A stretch of DNA of 64,000 nt from Cymodocea nodosa (taxonomy: Eukaryota > Streptophyta > Magnoliopsida > Alismatales > Cymodoceaceae): contig CM072339.1 of the NCBI GenBank assembly GCA_036874045.1, positions 15,631,501 to 15,695,500 on the forward strand, read 5' to 3'. This document shows positions 59,386 to 64,000 of the stretch, piece after piece. Positions within the stretch are counted from its first letter, which is position 1, and each line of letters starts with the position of its first letter. The position numbers and the translations under genes are program-made. The notes beneath the pieces are model-generated. The model was not told where the DNA came from. It did not search any database and saw nothing but the letters and a program-made list of their open reading frames with translations.

Positions 59386-62377
59386 TGTTACGAATAAAAC
59401 CGATCGTTCAGTCAACTTTCTATGGCACAATTCTGAAATACTCACCTCTTAACTCACCGAAACTGGAAAGTGAAGAGAAAGAGGAAGAAATAACACTAAA
59501 GATAAGGATTTACGTGGTTCAGCAACTGCCTACGTCCATAGAGAGTTGAGGGTTCTACTATGAGCTTCGGTACAATCAACTACTATATTTTACAACATCA
59601 TAAAGGTTTATATACTACCTAACTTAGGGTTAATAAACCTTTAATTACATTCAAGCCATTATAGTAGAGAAATAATTCTTCGAAGAATGGACTCTCAATT
59701 TCGGAGCCTTATCTTCCTAACTTTCTGAAAAACTGCAACACTTCAGATAGTTACAGACTTAATGTTTAGAATGAAAAAGTGCATAATATTAACGATTAAA
59801 TGATGGTTAATTACATAATTTTTAGCTTATCATATGAAAATTAAGCCATTATGTTATAATTGCACTGTTATATGCTTTAATGAAAGAATCTACATAATTC
59901 TAGGAAATTAATGTTAATTTAGTACATTTATGAACTGTCGGTAAATTGCAGGCTGTGAAACTCTTTAGTATCCGAATTTTCTGTTATTTCGGAGAGTTAT
60001 GTTTAATGTACCGGACAATTATGTTTTAAATGCTTAAAGAATATTTTATTATCTCTTGGATTACACACGTTGAAACTACAATGCATGACTTAAGTGGATT
60101 TTCGGTAAGTTATCTGTTAACTATCCGAAATGCATTTAAGCATCGGATAGTTAGGTTCGTAAGTGTCTGAAATATTTGAACTTGTTAAGTTAGAATTATG
60201 CACGTGTTAAATTTAAATGTTTTAGTATATCACGTGAGATGCACATGTATAACTCGTTAAGTTAGCATAACTATACGCGTTGAGTTACATGAATACACAC
60301 TAAGGTAACACGTTAGGTTAGCATCTTATTTCTTTAGTGCACATGTTTTATAGTTAAATCAATGAAGTAAGTCCGTTGAGTTATTTATAACTCCACGGAC
60401 CATTTATTTTCTAATATGCCATTGTAGCGGTTACAGAAACAAGACATTTGAAGGAAAACCACGATTGCACGTATCACGTAGGAAATCGCTTGTGGAAGGA
60501 AGAAGAAATCACCATCGTTGATATGAATGAAGGAAATCCAACCGATCATCGAAGCAAAAGCAATTACTACTAGGAAATATAAAAGAAAATAAGAAAAGAC
60601 GAAGAAGAGTGTGGCCAGTGTGTGTGTAGAGGAGGAGGACCGTGCTAACTATAGGCAACGACAGAAGTTCCCTGAAGTTCCACACTACCATCATCACCAT
60701 GACCATAATCACCAACCATCGAAGGTTTGTGAGGATACTTTCTTGATGTCGGGTTGATTCCGAGCCAAACACAGTGCTTGACAACTACTGTGAGGAGTGA
60801 TCGTGTCGCGGGAAGGGAAGCCATTTTCACCAAGCACCGACTCATATCTTAGGAGATTGTAAAGCTTCTAGCCTTGGTTTCGGGTTGATGCCAGTATGCT
60901 GAAGAGGAGATCAACTTGCAATTCTGGACTCGCGATTCTATAGGGAGAGGAGATAGAATTGTAAGTGGTTAAATTTTCATTGGTGTAATTGCGTCGCATG
61001 TAGTGATAGAAGTTTTTACTATCGATAGAGATTACTTTTACATTTCACCTTTCGCCCATTTTCATGATCATATCAAAACAAAAATACCAAAAACAACTTA
61101 TCTATGTTTATAATTAGTATTTGAGTGTTGTATTGTTTGTTTTGTATCGTGATTAATGTTATCATTATTAGTGTTGTGAATGTTTCATGTTTGTTTAATT
61201 TAGAAAATAGAAAATAGTTTTACAATTTACTGAAATTGAATCGTTCTTGATACTTAAAGATTTTAATGGTTATTGTTTGAAATATCTGAATGTTAGTGTT
61301 ACTGAATGATAAATTTAATATTAACTAGCATTAAAGAGCTTAATTGATGTTATTTACAATCTATGGAACCGCCCAATGGTTGGCCAAATTCCTCTGTAAA
61401 TAGTAGTATTAAACTAGATAGATAGCTTCGTTGAGTTAATTCAATTCCACGAGATTAGTTCGTTGAGTTAGTTATAACTCAACGGAGTGCTTATTGAATA
61501 TATAAATTTCATTATTAAAAACAGAACAATACACAATTCTTGCTCAATTCTCTGTGAGATCGACCTGTACTTGCACACAAATACAATATACACTATGCAC
61601 TTGCAGTTAAAATACAAATTGGAATTAATATCTAATTTGTGTGAAAGATTGTTTGTTGACTTCTAAAAAGGAATTACTGATAAGCATAAAGACAAATTAA
61701 CTAAGTTACAAATAGAAGTTAATAAGACAAACAAGTTTTCTGGTGCCGTTGCTAGGGAACTAAACAAGTTTTCTAGTGCCGCCTAAAAACCCAATCACTT
61801 AACTATCCGAAGAAATTCTTCTTTTTTCATTTATTGTAACAGGTAGTACTATAGCAAGCTAACTATCCGGAGAGATTCGGTATTTTAGATAGTTACAGAC
61901 TTAACTATCCAAAAACCCACTTACTTCTCTCTCTTTATCCTTTCGGAAGGTTTTGCCATTAACTCTCTGAAAACTACATGCCTTTTGGATAGTTACTATC
62001 TTAACTATCTGAAAACTCACTTAAGTGTCTTTTCAGTCATTTCGGAAGATTGTTGTTGTAACCTTCTGAAAACTTATGACTTTCGAATAGTTACTACTTA
62101 ACTATCTAAAAATCCACTTAAGTCACTGCTTTTCGGATCTTGGCTTCTTAATTGTCTAATCGCACACATAAGTGTCCTTTAAGTTATTCCGGATGGTTAT
62201 AGCCAATAACCCTCCGAAATCTTCTGACTTTCAGATAGTTAGCTCAAAGCCTTTGATTGAAAATTTATTTTCGAATACTTAGGCCTGACAACCTACCGAA
62301 TACTTACTATTAACAAGCTTCCGATTGAACCTGGACTTCTTGTGACATACTCCACACCTGTACTACTTGCCCTAACA
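59386..62377 (-). repeat. Copia-G 5' LTR, interrupted by H3
   Basis: Pieces 59386-59762 and 61803-62377 (952 bp in total) match the 3' LTR. The break lies inside a hairpin: TTACAGACTTAA on one side, CTTAACTATCCG on the other. Confidence 0.93.
59763..61797 (+). mobile_element. H3: 2.0-kb TG...CA element with tRNA-Asp-type primer site
   Basis: Begins TGTTTAGAATG, ends AACCCAATCA, exact CTTAA duplication (59758-59762, 61798-61802). Near the right end are TGGTGCCGTTGCTAGGGA (61741-61758), close to the tRNA-Asp primer site of Athila/Tat-type gypsy elements, and a partial repeat of the preceding AACAAGTTTTCT. No gag or pol. Homologous to H1 and H2. Confidence 0.88.
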
Positions 62378-62813
62378 TTATTAATAAATAAATGTTTTTA
62401 CAATAAGGTATTTACCACATGTAATAATAATAACTTTAAGTTTATAACGCTAACCTAATGCGTTGCCTTAGTATTCAATATAGCAACTCAACGCATGCAG
62501 TTATGTTAACTTAACGAGTTAAACATATGCAATTCATGTGATACAATATAACATTCGTAAACTTTAATTTCACCACGTGCATAATACTAACTTAACAAGT
62601 TCGTCTCTTCATTTTAACCTTTTGTTCACTAACTTAACGATTAGTTGTTTAACTTAGCATAATTTCAGATCCATTACAGATAAGTATTTATAACAGTAAA
62701 CTTTTTCTGTATTAATTGATGTTCTTAATTTACTTTCATAAACAATAGTAATTGAGTAAATATGATTACATTCATTTAGCACACATCATCAAAACAAAAT
62801 ACTCAACAATTTA

Positions 62814-63520
62814 GAAGATTCAATATCTCAAAGGAGAGGAAAACTAAATTGCCTCTCGGACCCTAATTCAAGTTGTCTAAAGATCAGTCTGCTAAGACTA
62901 AAGAAGAGAGGACAAAAATGTCTAGAATACCATATGCTTTAGTAGTAGGAAGTCTTATGTATGCCATAATATGCACAAGACCAAATATATCCCATGTAGT
63001 GAGAGTTGTCAGCAGATACATGGCAAATTCAAGAGCTAAGCATTGGTCTACTATACTGTGGATATTCAGATATCTTAGATATTCTCTAAACATAGATTTA
63101 AACTTCAAGAAAAGACTAGTTGAATTGATTGGCAATTATGATGCTGATTTGAGAGGAGAGGAAGTTCTATAATTAGTTGGACATCCAAATTGCAAAGTAT
63201 TGTTGCACTTAACCACAGAAGTTGAATATGTTGTAGAGGTAGCTAAAGAAAGAATTTGGTTAAAGAATGTACTAATTGAGTTAGGGTACAGACAGAAAAG
63301 TACAACATATTCAACTTAGCTGAAAATTTGAAATTCCATTCAAGGTCCAAACATATGAGAATGAAGTTTCATTTCATAAGGGAAGAGATAGAGTAGAATA
63401 GGCTAGATCTATAGAAGATTGCTAGTACTTAAAATGCTACAAACATGTTAACTAAGGTTCTAAATCTACAAAAATTAAGGTTATGTATAGCCTTAATTGG
63501 TCTCCTAAATAATTGACAAA
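62814..63520 (+). pseudogene. Copia-E pol, last part (connection and RNase H)
   Basis: The frame resumes after element F with RFNISKER, then KDQSAKTKEERTKMSRIPYA, GSLMYAIICTRPNISHV, RYLRYSLNIDLNF. RNase H (TTEVEYVVEVAKERIWLKN near 63220, SKHMRMKFHF-like block near 63360) is broken by stops and small deletions. Removing F and its duplicated target leaves the same frame as 52459-53563, which confirms the join. Confidence 0.88.
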
Positions 63521-63615
63521 AAGGGGGACAAGGTGTTGATATTCTGTTTGAGCTGCTATTGCAAGTTAATTATGAGTCAAGAGTACAGATTCTCTTGATC
63601 TTTATGCCAAACTCC

Positions 63616-63626
63616 AAGTAGGAGAT
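63616..63626 (+). other. Copia-E polypurine tract
   Basis: AAGTAGGAGAT directly precedes the 3' LTR and corresponds to AAGTGGGAGAT in Copia-D and Copia-G. Confidence 0.85.
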
Positions 63627-64000
63627 TGTTAGGGTAAAGAGTTTAGGTGTGGAGTATGTCACAAGCTACCTAGGATCAATCAGAAGTTTGTTAGTTGTAA
63701 GTCTTCGACAGATTAAATGTTTTTAGAAGGTTGCTAGCTTGAACCTTCCAAAAGACATAGTAGTCGGAAGTCTCAAGCCTAACTATCCGAAAGTCAGAAG
63801 TTTTCGGAAGGTTACAACTAGAACCCTCAGAAATGACTTAAGTGAGACTTAAGTAAGTTTTTGGATAGTTGAGAGGCTAAGTATCCGAAAGTTAGGAGTT
63901 TTTTGGAAGGTTATAGCCAAAACCCTTCGAAATGACTTAAGTGAGTTTTCAAATAGTTGAGAGGCTAAGTATCCAAAAGTTAGGAGTTTTCAGAAGGTAA
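63627..64000 (+). repeat. Copia-E 3' LTR, cut by the window end
   Basis: Starts TGTTAGGGTAAAG and matches 49530 onwards. Its hairpin-type repeats begin near 63720. Confidence 0.93.

Larger units (their letters stand above)
54705..62377 (-). mobile_element. Copia-G, copia element of the D/E family
   Basis: Left LTR 54705-55674, right LTR starting 59386 and, after insertion H3, ending 62377. Flanks CTAGT (54700-54704) and TTATT (62378-62382) agree at three of five bases; the uninterrupted Copia-B LTR reads CTAGT at this place, supporting the former. Internal coding is minus strand with two deletions relative to Copia-D: about 240 bp around 58230 (pre-integrase zinc domain lost) and about 130 bp near 56140 (part of the connection/RNase H join). 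Confidence 0.88.
53564..62808 (-). mobile_element. F: B-family solo LTR, itself interrupted
   Basis: Two blocks, 53564-54704 and 62383-62808, together form one B-family LTR of about 1.57 kb (left end CGTAGGATCG, right end ACTCAACA) with no internal region, so it is a solo LTR. It splits Copia-E; the flanks are GCTTA (53559-53563) and ATTTA (62809-62813), explainable as one target whose right copy gained two transitions. Copia-G is inserted between the two blocks. Confidence 0.85.
49530..64000 (+). mobile_element. Copia-E, plus-strand copia split by a 9.2-kb nest
   Basis: 5' LTR 49530-50413, primer-binding site 50416, gag-pol from 50454, interrupted at 53563, resumed at 62814, polypurine tract 63616-63626, 3' LTR from 63627 running out of the window. 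The left target copy would be GCTAT (49525-49529); the right one is not visible. Same family as Copia-D and Copia-G but opposite orientation. Confidence 0.92.

Overview
The window is nuclear DNA from a flowering plant. It is AT-rich and packed with Ty1/copia retrotransposons, with Ty3/gypsy debris and a PIF/Harbinger DNA transposon. One plant gene can be recognised: an intronless chloroplast 9-cis-epoxycarotenoid dioxygenase (NCED) at 29754-31700 (+), a key enzyme of abscisic acid synthesis. Codon use and gene structure do not settle the species. No rRNA, tRNA, CRISPR or organellar sequence was seen.

Layout. 1-1327 is the 3' part of a plus-oriented LTR. 1328-19349 is Copia-B (minus strand, SIRE/Maximus-like). 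It has lost protease and integrase but carries a long extra reading frame (ORF3) between pol and its 3' LTR. Copia-A (2536-10244, TSD GTGTA) is inserted in it, and Copia-A in turn holds a 2.1-kb TG...CA element (H1, 4586-6699, TSD TGTGT). 19350-21244 is the 3' end of a second B-family element in the opposite orientation. 21245-28560 is degenerate: a gypsy gag remnant, a gypsy integrase remnant, a purine-only tract, tandem repeats, a decayed Harbinger transposase piece and two GC-richer unassigned stretches. NCED follows.

222 bp after the NCED stop codon begins a PIF/Harbinger element (31922-43722, TSD TTA) with a Myb/SANT-like ORF1 and a DDE transposase. The transposase is split by Copia-D (35430-41399, TSD CCACC). 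43726-48600 is largely unassigned and includes a second TG...CA element (H2, 45784-47439, TSD TGTTT).

The right end is a deep nest. A truncated copia (Copia-C, 48640-49524) was hit by Copia-E (49530 to beyond the window, plus strand). Copia-E was hit by a B-family solo LTR (F, 53564-62808), F by Copia-G (54705-62377, minus), and the 5' LTR of Copia-G by element H3 (59763-61797, TSD CTTAA). Most levels are supported by target-site duplications.

All retroelement frames carry stops, so the elements look inactive as read. Their LTRs share short inverted-repeat motifs and at least one longer segment across families with different termini, and this is the most unusual sequence pattern in the window. 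Only NCED looks like a working host gene. Harbinger ORF1 is the most intact transposon gene.
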